In this document: piece after piece, positions 11,075 to 19,262 of the stretch
Numbering within the stretch: position 1 is the first letter of the stretch
Layout of the letters: each line of letters starts with the position of its first letter
From: Planctomycetaceae bacterium
GTDB lineage: Bacteria; Planctomycetota; Phycisphaerae; SM23-33
Assembly: GCA_039680605.1 (NCBI GenBank)
Contig: JBDKTA010000022.1
Coordinates: 248,001 to 312,000, forward strand
Direction of reading: 5' to 3'
DNA length: 64,000 nt
The notes under the pieces: generated by a model
Told to the model about the DNA's origin: nothing
Seen by the model: the letters and a program-made list of their open reading frames with translations, nothing else
The model's database searches: none
Translations under genes and position numbers: made by a program

Positions 11075-11791
11075 CTATCTCTGATAGCCGTGTTCATCCA
11101 TCGCCGGGGCGAGAAAATCGAACCAGTGGTTTTCGGTATCGCTCTTCCAGCGCCCGACGCTGTCCGGGCGGACGGGGATCTTCGCCAGCGGGATGCCCAG
11201 GAACGCTTCGAGGCGTTTGAGGGTGGCGTCCTGGTCGAGGATGAAGTCCTCGAAGCGGACCTTGATCCAGTGCCTGGGGCGCGGGGTGGCGCGGATGAGG
11301 TCGTTCTGGTACTTCCAACTTATCGCCCGCATGCGTCGCACGTCGTCGGTGGGCGGGTATTGAATATTGAACACTCGCAGGTCGTCGGTCACGTGGTGCG
11401 AGAGAATGCTGTCGCGCGGGTCGCGGATCCAGAAAATGTACTTCATGTCCGGAAACATCCGCCGGATCCACGGATACGCCAGCGTCGTCTCGGGAATCTT
11501 CCAGCCGCGGTTCTCCTGGCGGCTTTCCAGCACCGTCACCAGAAAGCTCTCGATCAGCCGCTTGAAGTCGCCGTCGATGGGTCCCTCGTGCAGCGCCGAC
11601 CAGTCCCACGTCAGGTCGCCGGTCCACTTGACGTACTTGCCCAGCACGCGGCAGGCGTCGTACATGTCGCCCGGCGGGATCAAGTCCCCCGAGCCATTAA
11701 GCTGCCCGCCCATGTACACGCCGCTGGCCGAAAGCGTATGCGACATCGCCCGAGTCCCCCCATGCCCGCGCCCGATCACGGTAACCATCAT
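11075..11791 (-). CDS. PAPS-dependent sulfotransferase family protein
   Basis: 238 residues; the start may be the second Met (11788). The 5'-phosphosulfate binding loop is GRGHGGTR (7-14). The 3'-phosphate binding element is YIFWIRDPRDSILSHH with R123 and S128. The size and these two motifs fit cytosolic-type sulfotransferases that move sulfate from PAPS to a hydroxyl or amine. A GAAGGAC ribosome site precedes the start. The next gene upstream in transcription is a sulfatase-fold enzyme, so the pair may build and remodel a sulfated compound (inference). The acceptor cannot be predicted. Confidence 0.82.
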   Translation of the reverse strand: MMVTVIGRGHGGTRAMSHTLSASGVYMGGQLNGSGDLIPPGDMYDACRVLGKYVKWTGDLTWDWSALHEGPIDGDFKRLIESFLVTVLESRQENRGWKIPETTLAYPWIRRMFPDMKYIFWIRDPRDSILSHHVTDDLRVFNIQYPPTDDVRRMRAISWKYQNDLIRATPRPRHWIKVRFEDFILDQDATLKRLEAFLGIPLAKIPVRPDSVGRWKSDTENHWFDFLAPAMDEHGYQR

Positions 11792-11816
11792 GATGAAGCG
11801 TCCTTCTTCAAAAACA

Positions 11817-11946
11817 TTTCACCGCAGAGTTCGCAGAGACCGCGGAGAGGAAGGAGTGAAAGACGGAACAATGGAATAAGGCTCTTAGTCCCAGTCCATT
11901 CCTATTCACTCTCGTTCTCTGCGTCCTCTGCGACCTCCGCGGTGAA
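11817..11946. repeat. Gene-less inverted-repeat element (TTTCACCGCAGAG family)
   Basis: A 130-bp element bounded by imperfect inverted repeats of about 30 bp. The left end begins TTTCACCGCAGAG at 11817, and the right end reads as its complement, ending CTCCGCGGTGAA at 11946. Its ends match those of the GxxExxY cassette at 13357-13885. The interior has no gene. It sits between the sulfotransferase start and the sulfatase stop codon, and looks like a deletion (MITE-like) relative of that cassette. Confidence 0.8.
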
Positions 11947-11956
11947 TCTTCCGCTG

Positions 11957-13354
11957 TTACGCCTTCGGCGCGCGGGCCTGGAGCTTCTGAGCGGTGCCCA
12001 CGTCGCCGATGTGCAGCGAATCGTAGGCCTGCTGGCTGGTCTTGAACGGCGCGCCGCAACCGGACCAGTCGCCCTGGGTGTACATCGGGTTGGTGCGGCC
12101 GGTTTCTTTCTCGCGCTTGGCGATCCACGCCTGCATCCGCGCCTCCAGCAGCGCCACGACGGCCGGCTCTTTCTCGGCGATGTTGTTGTTCTCGTCCGGA
12201 TCGTCGATCAGGTTGTACAGCTCGATCTCGGGCTTGAAGTGGAAGTCCGGCTCCAGGGCGTGGATGTACTTCCACTGCGGCGTGCGCCAGCCGTGCTTGC
12301 GCATCCAGGTGCATTCGGTGATGTAGAACTCAGTGGCCCCGACTCGCGTCTGGCCGTTCATCTCGCCGACGAGGCTCTGGCCGTCGAACTGGATCGAGTT
12401 CTTGACGCCCAGGATGTCCAGCACCGTCGGCATGACGTCCTGCAGCAGGCAATTGGTGCCGATGCGCTTGCCGGCAGGCACGCGCCCGGGCATGCGAAAC
12501 ACCAGCGGCACCACCAGCGTCGGATCGTAGATGCCGTGATGATCGAAGTAGCAGTCGTGGTCGTAGAGCGTCTCGCCGTGGTCGGAGTCGATGACCACCA
12601 GCGTGTTCTCGTCCAGGCCCAGGGCGGTGATCTCAGCGAAGATGCGCTGGATGCAGGCGTCCATGTAGGCCACCGCGCCGTCATACTGGGCGAGCACGTA
12701 GTCCTTGTCGGTCAGGCCCGGAGGCATCCAACTGGCCAGGTAGTCGCAGAAGGGCTTGAACGTGAAGACCGGGTCCATGGACTTGTTGGCCGGGTCGCAC
12801 ATGTCGGCGTTGTTATAGAACATCCGGTCGAACGGGGCCGGGGGCAGGTACGGCGAGTGCGGGTCCATGTGCCGCACCAGCATGTAGAAGGGCTTGTCTT
12901 CTTTGGCCAGGCGCCGCAGTTCCGGCAGGCACGCGTCGTTGGCGTTTTCGGCCTTGTGGCTGCGCCCGTCGCCGCGGTTGGGGTCCGGGCCCCAGCCGGA
13001 GAAGTCGATGTAGTTCTGGAACCCGCGGGCGGCCGTGTTGCGGAAGCCCACCGAGGTGGTGTTGTAGCCTTCGTTGTTGAGCACTTCGGCCAGCGTCGGC
13101 ACGCCCTCGGCGATATCGCCCTTGTGCCGCAGGGCCACGATGTTGTTCCCGAAGCAGTCGCGCCCGGTGAACATGCTGCCGTAGCCCGAGGTCGTCGGCA
13201 CGTGCGGCGAGAAGCAGTTCTCGAACACCGTGCCACCCTCGGCAAAGCGGCTCATGTGCGGCGTCGTCTGATGCTTGTAGCCGTACAAGCTCATATGATC
13301 GCGCCGGAGCGAGTCGATTCCGATAAAGATCAGGTTGGGTTTTTTCTGTGCCAT
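11957..13354 (-). CDS. Sulfatase-fold hydrolase with Thr at the nucleophile position
   Basis: 465 residues, alkaline phosphatase superfamily. Metal-binding sites are visible: D14 in FIGIDSLRRDH, H166 in RHMDPHSPY, and D256/D258/H259 in VIDSDHGE. At the place of the formylglycine motif C-x-P-S-R the sequence is T54-T-S-G-Y58 followed by GSMFTG. Formylglycine sulfatase chemistry is therefore not expected. Thr nucleophiles occur in phosphodiesterase and phosphotransferase members of this superfamily, so a phospho-ester substrate is possible (inference). The start codon lies 2 bp from the end of the GxxExxY cassette, which has replaced its natural upstream sequence. Confidence 0.85.
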   Translation of the reverse strand: MAQKKPNLIFIGIDSLRRDHMSLYGYKHQTTPHMSRFAEGGTVFENCFSPHVPTTSGYGSMFTGRDCFGNNIVALRHKGDIAEGVPTLAEVLNNEGYNTTSVGFRNTAARGFQNYIDFSGWGPDPNRGDGRSHKAENANDACLPELRRLAKEDKPFYMLVRHMDPHSPYLPPAPFDRMFYNNADMCDPANKSMDPVFTFKPFCDYLASWMPPGLTDKDYVLAQYDGAVAYMDACIQRIFAEITALGLDENTLVVIDSDHGETLYDHDCYFDHHGIYDPTLVVPLVFRMPGRVPAGKRIGTNCLLQDVMPTVLDILGVKNSIQFDGQSLVGEMNGQTRVGATEFYITECTWMRKHGWRTPQWKYIHALEPDFHFKPEIELYNLIDDPDENNNIAEKEPAVVALLEARMQAWIAKREKETGRTNPMYTQGDWSGCGAPFKTSQQAYDSLHIGDVGTAQKLQARAPKA

Positions 13355-13356
13355 AG

Positions 13357-13885
13357 TTTCACCGCAGAGATCGCAGAGACCGCAGAGTTTTTGTTTTAGT
13401 TCTTAGTGGAACGCCTGTCCACTATTGCCACACGGCAGTTATTCCTTCAGATTGTTTACAACTCTTGTCACTCCGTCCTGGAGCATCGCAACATTAAAGT
13501 TAATCAACAAGCCGGCACGGCACCGGGACAGCTTCAGATACGACAGAAGTTGGGCTTTATGAATAGGCGCGATGCCGTCGATCGCCTTTAGCTCAACTAC
13601 CACCACACCCTCCACCAGCAAATCAATTCGATACCCACAGTCAACCTTCACGCTCTTATAGACAACAGGCAATTCCTGCTGCCGCTCAATTTTCAGCCCT
13701 CGCTGGATCAGCTCATATGCCAGACACGCTTCATAAGCCGATTCCAGCAGGCCCGGACCTAAAGCACGATGCACATCGATCGCAGCACCGATAATCTGCT
13801 TCGTTATCTGATTCAGATATCCCGCCGTAATTTCTCTCTCAACTCCCATGCTTTCTCTGCGGTCTCTGCGATCTCCGCGGTGAAA
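13357..13885. mobile_element. Inverted-repeat cassette carrying a GxxExxY gene
   Basis: A 529-bp unit bounded by 31-bp inverted repeats at 13357-13387 and 13855-13885 that match at 30 of 31 positions (outer ends TTTCACCGCAGAG). The only gene inside is the GxxExxY protein, whose start codon is 5 bp from the right repeat. The unit fills the whole gap between the TIM-barrel stop codon (13888) and the sulfatase start (13354). No transposase or target duplication is seen. The layout suggests a mobile cassette. Confidence 0.75.
13439..13849 (-). CDS. GxxExxY protein (PD-(D/E)XK nuclease-like)
   Basis: 136 residues from the ATG at 13849; longer in-frame versions read through the TIM-barrel gene in the wrong frame. 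The name-giving motif is GLLESAYE near residue 33. The later stretch GYRIDLLVEGVVVVELKAID has the D...ExK arrangement of PD-(D/E)XK nucleases, and the family (PDDEXK_3) is assigned to that superfamily. Its codon use is more AT-rich than its neighbours, which suggests transfer. The gene is enclosed by 31-bp inverted repeats. Function in the family is unknown; a DNA-cutting role in moving its own cassette is an inference. Confidence 0.92.
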   Translation of the reverse strand: MGVEREITAGYLNQITKQIIGAAIDVHRALGPGLLESAYEACLAYELIQRGLKIERQQELPVVYKSVKVDCGYRIDLLVEGVVVVELKAIDGIAPIHKAQLLSYLKLSRCRAGLLINFNVAMLQDGVTRVVNNLKE

Positions 13886-13887
13886 TC

Positions 13888-14685
13888 TTACCGGGCGCCG
13901 CAAGCCTGAAGACAGGCTTGCATGTGGCCGCGGGACTCGGCGGCGATGATGCAGCAGTTGGGCAGTTGGTAGTCCTTGGCGCCGATGATCTCCAGGTCCA
14001 GCGCACCGGTGTAGCCGTTCTCGTGCAGCACGCGGATGTAGCCCAGCAGGTCGATGTCGCCGCGGCCGTTGGCCTGGTCCTCGGGCTTGCCCGGGCTGCC
14101 CTGGCGGCCTTTGCAGTCGCGAATGTGAACGTGTTTGATGCGCGACACGACAGCCGCCACGGCCTCGACGGGATTCTCGCCCGCGCGGTGAATGTGGCTG
14201 GGGTCCATGTCCAGACCGAACGCCGGCGAAGTGATCGCCTGCAACAGCCGCAGCGACGTGGGCGTGTTGTAGACCGACCCGCCGACGTGCGCCTTGACGC
14301 ACAGCGTCACCCCGTAGTGCTCCGCTCGGCGGGCCAGGTTGCCCAACGACTCGAGCACCTGCTGGAAGGCCGCTTCATCATCGCTCTTGCCGCCGGGACC
14401 GCAGTTGATGATCGGAATGCCCGCCTCGACGGCGGCTTGCATGGCCGCTTCCATGGCGGCGGGGTCCTGGCTGGGCTGCTCCATCCCCAGCAGTTCCAAC
14501 TCATACTGCTTGGCCAGGTTCTTGATCTGCACCGCACACTCGCGCCAGCGGTCGAGCACCAGGTGCTCGCTCATGCCGCCGATGGCCGAAATCTCGATGC
14601 CGTCGTACCCGGCGGCCTTGGTGTACTTGAAGGCGGTTTCCATGTCATAGCCGCCGAACAGAACCGAATTCACGCCCAGTTTCAT
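13888..14685 (-). CDS. Sugar phosphate isomerase/epimerase (xylose isomerase-like TIM barrel)
   Basis: 265 residues, matching the AP-endonuclease-2/xylose-isomerase-like fold. Visible hallmarks are the start KLGVNSVLFGG, AAGYDGIEISAIGG, the metal-site region GLDMDPSHIHRAG and HVHIRDCKGR near the C-terminal end of the barrel, then GALDLEIIG. Such proteins isomerise or epimerise sugars or inositols using a divalent metal. An AGGAG-type site lies just before the ATG. It is the first gene of the minus-strand cluster that continues, past the cassette, with the sulfatase-fold and sulfotransferase genes. The substrate is not predictable. Confidence 0.88.
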   Translation of the reverse strand: MKLGVNSVLFGGYDMETAFKYTKAAGYDGIEISAIGGMSEHLVLDRWRECAVQIKNLAKQYELELLGMEQPSQDPAAMEAAMQAAVEAGIPIINCGPGGKSDDEAAFQQVLESLGNLARRAEHYGVTLCVKAHVGGSVYNTPTSLRLLQAITSPAFGLDMDPSHIHRAGENPVEAVAAVVSRIKHVHIRDCKGRQGSPGKPEDQANGRGDIDLLGYIRVLHENGYTGALDLEIIGAKDYQLPNCCIIAAESRGHMQACLQACGAR

Positions 14686-14824
14686 GTCAGTTTCTCCTGC
14701 CGTTTTTCGTGAGGGAACGAGAGGGAATGGTTATCAGCGCGGCGCGGCAAAGTCAAGAAATTCAGCCCTCGCTATCGCTGCCACATTTCTGTTTTTGGCC
14801 CGTCGCGATCATCTTGACATGCAG

Positions 14825-17140
14825 CTACGCGCAACGAACGACGGCCAAGCCGTACACGGGGCCGACATATCCTTTGGGTTCGTCATTGGCGTGAAACGAC
14901 ACGCGCACCTGCGTCTTGCCGGCCGTCAACTCCGGCGGGATCGCGAACTCATGTTCCTGGAACACGCACGGCGGCGTGCGGCCGATGCCGACCGACCCAA
15001 CCGCCGTGCCGTCGACGCGCACCTCGAAGCCGCGCCCCTGGCCTTGGAAGCAGTACGCCAGCACGGCCATCGGCGCCTCGGGCGAGACCTTCATCGTGTA
15101 CGCGAACGCTCCGCCCTCGCCACCGATGCCCGTGCGGTTGGCCCAGCCGGCGTGCCAGGCCAGATCGCTCTTGCCCTCGTAGTGGTGGGCGGTCTCGGAG
15201 GCCTCGTCGCCGATGACGACGCGGTCGACGCCGCGCGTGCGATACCGCTGCCACGCCTGCTCGTGCCGCGCCCGCAGATCGGCCAGCCGCCGCGACCCCT
15301 CCGCCAGCATCGGCCAGTAGACTCCGTATGGTTCGTCCAGCACGCGGTTGATCGGCGTAAACATCAGATCCTGGTTGATCCCGCTGGTGCGGAGATTGAG
15401 CGACGTCTCCCCTGCCGGACGCAACCAGTTCTCGATGCTCGCCGCGTCGGCGGTCAGATACCAGTCCTCGACCGCCCCGCCACCCGTCGGCGCCGGCGGG
15501 CAGTCGTCGTCGGCCGCCGGGTGTACGAAGCGGTCCTGGCGCACGACGCCGGCCAGCACCACCGGTCCGCACAGGACCGCCCGCACCAGGTCGTCGCCGA
15601 TAAGCGGTTCCGTCGAGAGGCTCATTGACGCCTCAAGCTCGACAACGTCGCCGTCAGCCCAGGTTCTTTCCAGCGTGAACGCGCCCGATCCTGATTCCGG
15701 GTGCCGTGGTTTCTCAGCCGCCATGTCCCTGATGCTTCCATTGAGCCTTACCTGCGCCCCGCGTGCCCAGTGCGGCAGGCGAAGTTGCAGGGTGAACTTC
15801 TGCGGCGAGGGGCATCGCACAGTCAGGCGCGTTCGGGCGGCGTCGGGCATGGGCGTGTGCTGCTCGATCGTCACGTCGCGATGCTTCCACTCCAGCCGCG
15901 CCGGGATGAACTGCTCGACGGCCAGGGTCTGGTTTGAATTATCGTGCCAGAAGATATCCTGCCCCAGCGATCCGGCGGTTTCCATGCCCGTGCCGCAGCA
16001 GCACCAGAACGAATCGTACGGCGTGGAGTGGTTCTTTCGCACGCCGGCGCTCATGGCCAGCATGTTGCCGCGAATCATTCCGTCGCGCGGATCGAGGGTT
16101 CCCAGAACCGTGTTGACCATCGCCCGCTCGATGTAGTCGCTGTAGCAACGCTCGCCCGTGACCGACAGCAGATAGCTCGCCAGCTTGATCAGGTTATGCA
16201 CGCAGCAGAACTCGTGATTGACCGGCGAGAGCGACAGCGGCATCATCGCCGGATCGTGCCAGAGCTCGCTGTGGTCGCTGCCGCCGGTGCAGTACATCCG
16301 GCGGCTGGTGAAGAGCTGCCAGAAGTTCTGCGCCACGTCGAGCCATCGCTTTTCGCCCGTGAGCAGATACGCCCGGGCCGCCCCGACGACCTTGGGGATC
16401 GTCGTGTTGGCGTGGCGGTGGGAGAGGTTGTCCTCGCCGCGCGAGATCGGGTCGAAGAAGTCGCGCTCGTCAAACTTCATCGCCAGCTCGAGGTGCTCGG
16501 CCTTGCCGGTCAAGGCGTAGATATCGCAACAGCATTCGAGCATGCCGCCATACTCGATGGGCAGCACGATGTTGCGCCAGTGCTCGTCGCCGACGCGGCG
16601 GATGCGACCCAGGATGTAGTCGGCCAGGCGCGTCAGCACTGTCAGGGCCTGGGCGTTGCCGCGCAGGGTGTGCTGGTCGTAGAGGCCCGCCATCGTCTTG
16701 TGCATGACGTAGTACGGCACGCGGACGAACATGCCTCGCTCAGCCGCATCGAGCCGCGTCTCGGGAAAGCCCGCCACAAACCCGCCGCCCAAGGCCTGCT
16801 GGCACCGGTCCAGTTCGCCAACCATCCACGCGGCGCGCTCGTCGAGGTCGGCGTCGCCCGTGGCCGCGGCCATGAACGCCGACGCCGAGAGAAAGTGCCC
16901 GACGAAGTCGCCACGATAGCCGTACAGGTCGGGCTTTTCCGGACCGCCCAGGGGCTCGATGGGATTCTCGTCGATGTTCGAGATCAGGTAGAACTGCCGC
17001 ATGAGCCGCCGCGGCAGATCCTCCAACCGCATGTATCGATGCATCGCCTCCTGCGCGTCGGCCCAGCGAGAAGGCAGCAGCCGCACGTCGGCGAGGGAGA
17101 ACCGTTCCAGTTGCAGCGCAGGCTTTTCGTGTGTACTCAT
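14825..17140 (-). CDS. Glycoside hydrolase family 127-like (beta-L-arabinofuranosidase, DUF1680)
   Basis: 771 residues, slightly longer than usual for GH127. The zinc/thiolate site of the family is recognisable: E310-F-C312 in NHEFCCVHN and the Cys cluster C380-C382 in FWCCCGTGME. In the characterised enzyme HypBA1 a cysteine of this cluster is the nucleophile. The N-terminal three-quarters is an (alpha/alpha) barrel; the last 150 residues form a beta-rich domain of the kind often appended to this family. No signal peptide is seen, so it is likely cytoplasmic. The probable role is removing beta-L-arabinofuranose or a related sugar. No start ambiguity was noticed. Confidence 0.88.
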   Translation of the reverse strand: MSTHEKPALQLERFSLADVRLLPSRWADAQEAMHRYMRLEDLPRRLMRQFYLISNIDENPIEPLGGPEKPDLYGYRGDFVGHFLSASAFMAAATGDADLDERAAWMVGELDRCQQALGGGFVAGFPETRLDAAERGMFVRVPYYVMHKTMAGLYDQHTLRGNAQALTVLTRLADYILGRIRRVGDEHWRNIVLPIEYGGMLECCCDIYALTGKAEHLELAMKFDERDFFDPISRGEDNLSHRHANTTIPKVVGAARAYLLTGEKRWLDVAQNFWQLFTSRRMYCTGGSDHSELWHDPAMMPLSLSPVNHEFCCVHNLIKLASYLLSVTGERCYSDYIERAMVNTVLGTLDPRDGMIRGNMLAMSAGVRKNHSTPYDSFWCCCGTGMETAGSLGQDIFWHDNSNQTLAVEQFIPARLEWKHRDVTIEQHTPMPDAARTRLTVRCPSPQKFTLQLRLPHWARGAQVRLNGSIRDMAAEKPRHPESGSGAFTLERTWADGDVVELEASMSLSTEPLIGDDLVRAVLCGPVVLAGVVRQDRFVHPAADDDCPPAPTGGGAVEDWYLTADAASIENWLRPAGETSLNLRTSGINQDLMFTPINRVLDEPYGVYWPMLAEGSRRLADLRARHEQAWQRYRTRGVDRVVIGDEASETAHHYEGKSDLAWHAGWANRTGIGGEGGAFAYTMKVSPEAPMAVLAYCFQGQGRGFEVRVDGTAVGSVGIGRTPPCVFQEHEFAIPPELTAGKTQVRVSFHANDEPKGYVGPVYGLAVVRCA

Positions 17141-17189
17141 AGGCCGGAGATATTCCCCCGATCACCGCCGCTAGTCAAGACCGCGCCAG

Positions 17190-17318
17190 TAGCATGGGCG
17201 TCCCGCCCATGCTCCCCGGGTGCCATGGCGGCCGTTGTTCCAGCCGCCATGTCCCTGATCGTGGCGAAGACCACGGGCAAGATGCCCGTGCTACTCATGG
17301 GCGGGACGCCCATGCTAC
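17190..17318. repeat. Cluster of GGGCG-TC-CGCCC palindromic repeats
   Basis: The gap between two genes contains three palindromes of the type CATGGGCGTCCCGCCCATG and ACGGGCAAGATGCCCGT, plus GGCGGCCGTTGTTCCAGCCGCC. The cluster ends at the stop codon of the esterase gene. The same family recurs at 38776-38972 and 60310-60430. Confidence 0.8.
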
Positions 17319-19058
17319 TTATTCCCAGCGGAAGTTCGTCACGATCAGCATCTTGCCCGTGCTCGCGTCGCCGCCGGGGCGGCGGACTTCGAGCATGTCG
17401 GCGGCCGCCAGGGCGGCCAGCGTTTCATTCGTCTTGCGATGCTTGAAATCGTTCGAAGCCAGGCGGACGGTTCGCCAGGCGCGCGAGCCTTCGGCCTTGG
17501 CGATGGCGGCGTAGTCTTCCGTGCCGCCGGGACCTTTGCTGATTCTCAGGATCATGCTGAGTTCTTCGTCGGCCGGCGTGGCCACGTCGAACGCCAGCAC
17601 CGCCCCGGCCGGAGCGTGCCATTTCGGGTCGCCGATCTTGTACGTGATCGTGCATGCCCCGGGGCGGATGCCGATCCCGCGCCGGCCCTGCGGCCCGCGC
17701 GAGAGGATCGCGTAGGACTTGAACGGCGGCCGCGGCTCGGTGCTGCGGCAATACTCCATGAACCCGTCGAACCCGAGGCGGCCGTCGTGGATCTGCCTGC
17801 TGGGTGAGTCAGTGGCCGCTGCGCCGATCTGCGAAGGCACAACTGCCGCCAGCGGCGTCGAAATGCAGGCGCCGTTGCGATAGTAGATGTTGGCGAAGGC
17901 GAAGAGATACTCGCCGGCGTCCAGCACAGGCGTGGCCGCCTGCCAGACCTTGCCGCGCCGGACAGCCCGCACGTCGCGCCAATGGCGGTTGAATGGCCAG
18001 AGGTTTGCCACGGCGTAGAGCATCTCCACCCGGCGGACGTCGGCCGGGCGGTCGGGGAGAACCTGGAACAGCGGCGACTTGTCGGCCGCCAGAGTGAACC
18101 CGGCCTGGGGCTGCCTGGGCCAGCGCGGGCGTCCTTTGAGGAACGTGTCCATCCACAGCGGCAGGGACCGGGCCTGCGGGGTGAAGACGTGATGATTGAA
18201 CCGCGGCGTGAAGGCGGCGCAGCGCGGAACGCCTGGCGGGATGGCGTTGAGCGTGTCCCACGCGCGGTCCATGTTGCCATGCACGTCGTTGGTGGCGCTG
18301 AGGAAGAGCATCGGGAACCGCACCAGCGGCGCGCAGCTCTGCGGGGCCAGCGTCGCCAGCCAGCGGGCCTCGTGCTCGGGTGGGGCGTGCTTGCCGCTGT
18401 CAGGTCCGTAACGCGGAACGTCGCGGACGGTGTTCCAGCCCGCGCCGTAGATCGCGCAGCCGGCCTTGAGGCGCTCATCCACCGCCAGGTTCCACATCAG
18501 CGTGCCGCCCATCGAGATGCCGAACGCCCCCAGGCGGCGGGGGTCGACCTCGCTCTGGCGTTCGAGATACGTCAGGGCCCGGCGGCACACCAGCGTCCAA
18601 TGGTACCAGGAGTTGTCCTGCGGGCGCGGCAGGGTGCTGAATCCGTTGAACGTGACGTGGTTGCCCTGCGCCAGGGCGCCCCACTGCGTGTATTTCTCGC
18701 GCCCCTCGCGCTGCCCGCCCCAGTCGAACGTCAGGGCTGCATACCCGCGCCGCGTCCAGAACGCCAGCCACGCCGGATCAACCGTCTGACCGCCGCCATG
18801 AACGTGCAGCATGCCGGGCAGCTTTCGCCCGCCGGTGGGAGCGGCGTACACCGCCAGCACGCGCACGGGCTGGCCCTGGTGCGTCTCGGCGGTGAACCGC
18901 ACCTCTTTATACGCCACGCCGCCGCGCGTCCAGCGCCGCAGCACTTCTTCATCGAGCGCCTCGGCGCGCGGGTCATACCCCGCCCACACACCCGCAGGGG
19001 AAAGATTTCTCAGATCCGCCGCATGCGGCTTGGCATCGTTTGTCTTCTTGCGTTTCAT
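17319..19058 (-). CDS. Alpha/beta hydrolase (acetyl xylan esterase/dienelactone hydrolase-like)
   Basis: 579 residues from the ATG at 19058, chosen because AGGAG stands 6 bases before it; the 43 codons upstream are unsupported. The oxyanion loop is HVHGGG (85-90), the nucleophile S182 lies in GISMGG, the acid is probably D258 (SATNDVHG) and the base H289 or H290 (FNHHVF). The last 250 residues form a beta-rich domain. Esters of plant or algal polysaccharides are likely substrates given the neighbouring GH127 enzyme (inference). No clear signal peptide is seen. Confidence 0.85.
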   Translation of the reverse strand: MKRKKTNDAKPHAADLRNLSPAGVWAGYDPRAEALDEEVLRRWTRGGVAYKEVRFTAETHQGQPVRVLAVYAAPTGGRKLPGMLHVHGGGQTVDPAWLAFWTRRGYAALTFDWGGQREGREKYTQWGALAQGNHVTFNGFSTLPRPQDNSWYHWTLVCRRALTYLERQSEVDPRRLGAFGISMGGTLMWNLAVDERLKAGCAIYGAGWNTVRDVPRYGPDSGKHAPPEHEARWLATLAPQSCAPLVRFPMLFLSATNDVHGNMDRAWDTLNAIPPGVPRCAAFTPRFNHHVFTPQARSLPLWMDTFLKGRPRWPRQPQAGFTLAADKSPLFQVLPDRPADVRRVEMLYAVANLWPFNRHWRDVRAVRRGKVWQAATPVLDAGEYLFAFANIYYRNGACISTPLAAVVPSQIGAAATDSPSRQIHDGRLGFDGFMEYCRSTEPRPPFKSYAILSRGPQGRRGIGIRPGACTITYKIGDPKWHAPAGAVLAFDVATPADEELSMILRISKGPGGTEDYAAIAKAEGSRAWRTVRLASNDFKHRKTNETLAALAAADMLEVRRPGGDASTGKMLIVTNFRWE

Positions 19059-19262
19059 GACGAACTCCTGCGCCAGATACAACCACGCCGCCCGGCCGTG
19101 GTCAAGGTCCAAGACCTGTCCGCCAGCCGTAACGTGCGGGCTCGCTGCCAGGCGTGCGGGCGCGGGTTCGACATTGAAAATAGCCATACACCCGGCGACG
19201 GTAGTTGTTACAATTCTTTTATTCCGTCAAACAAACCGGATTCTGGGACTGTATTCAAGACC

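Noticed and set aside
13850-14302. N-terminal extension of the GxxExxY frame
   Set aside because: It reads the TIM-barrel gene in a wrong frame and crosses the cassette's inverted repeat; the short start at 13849 fits the family length.
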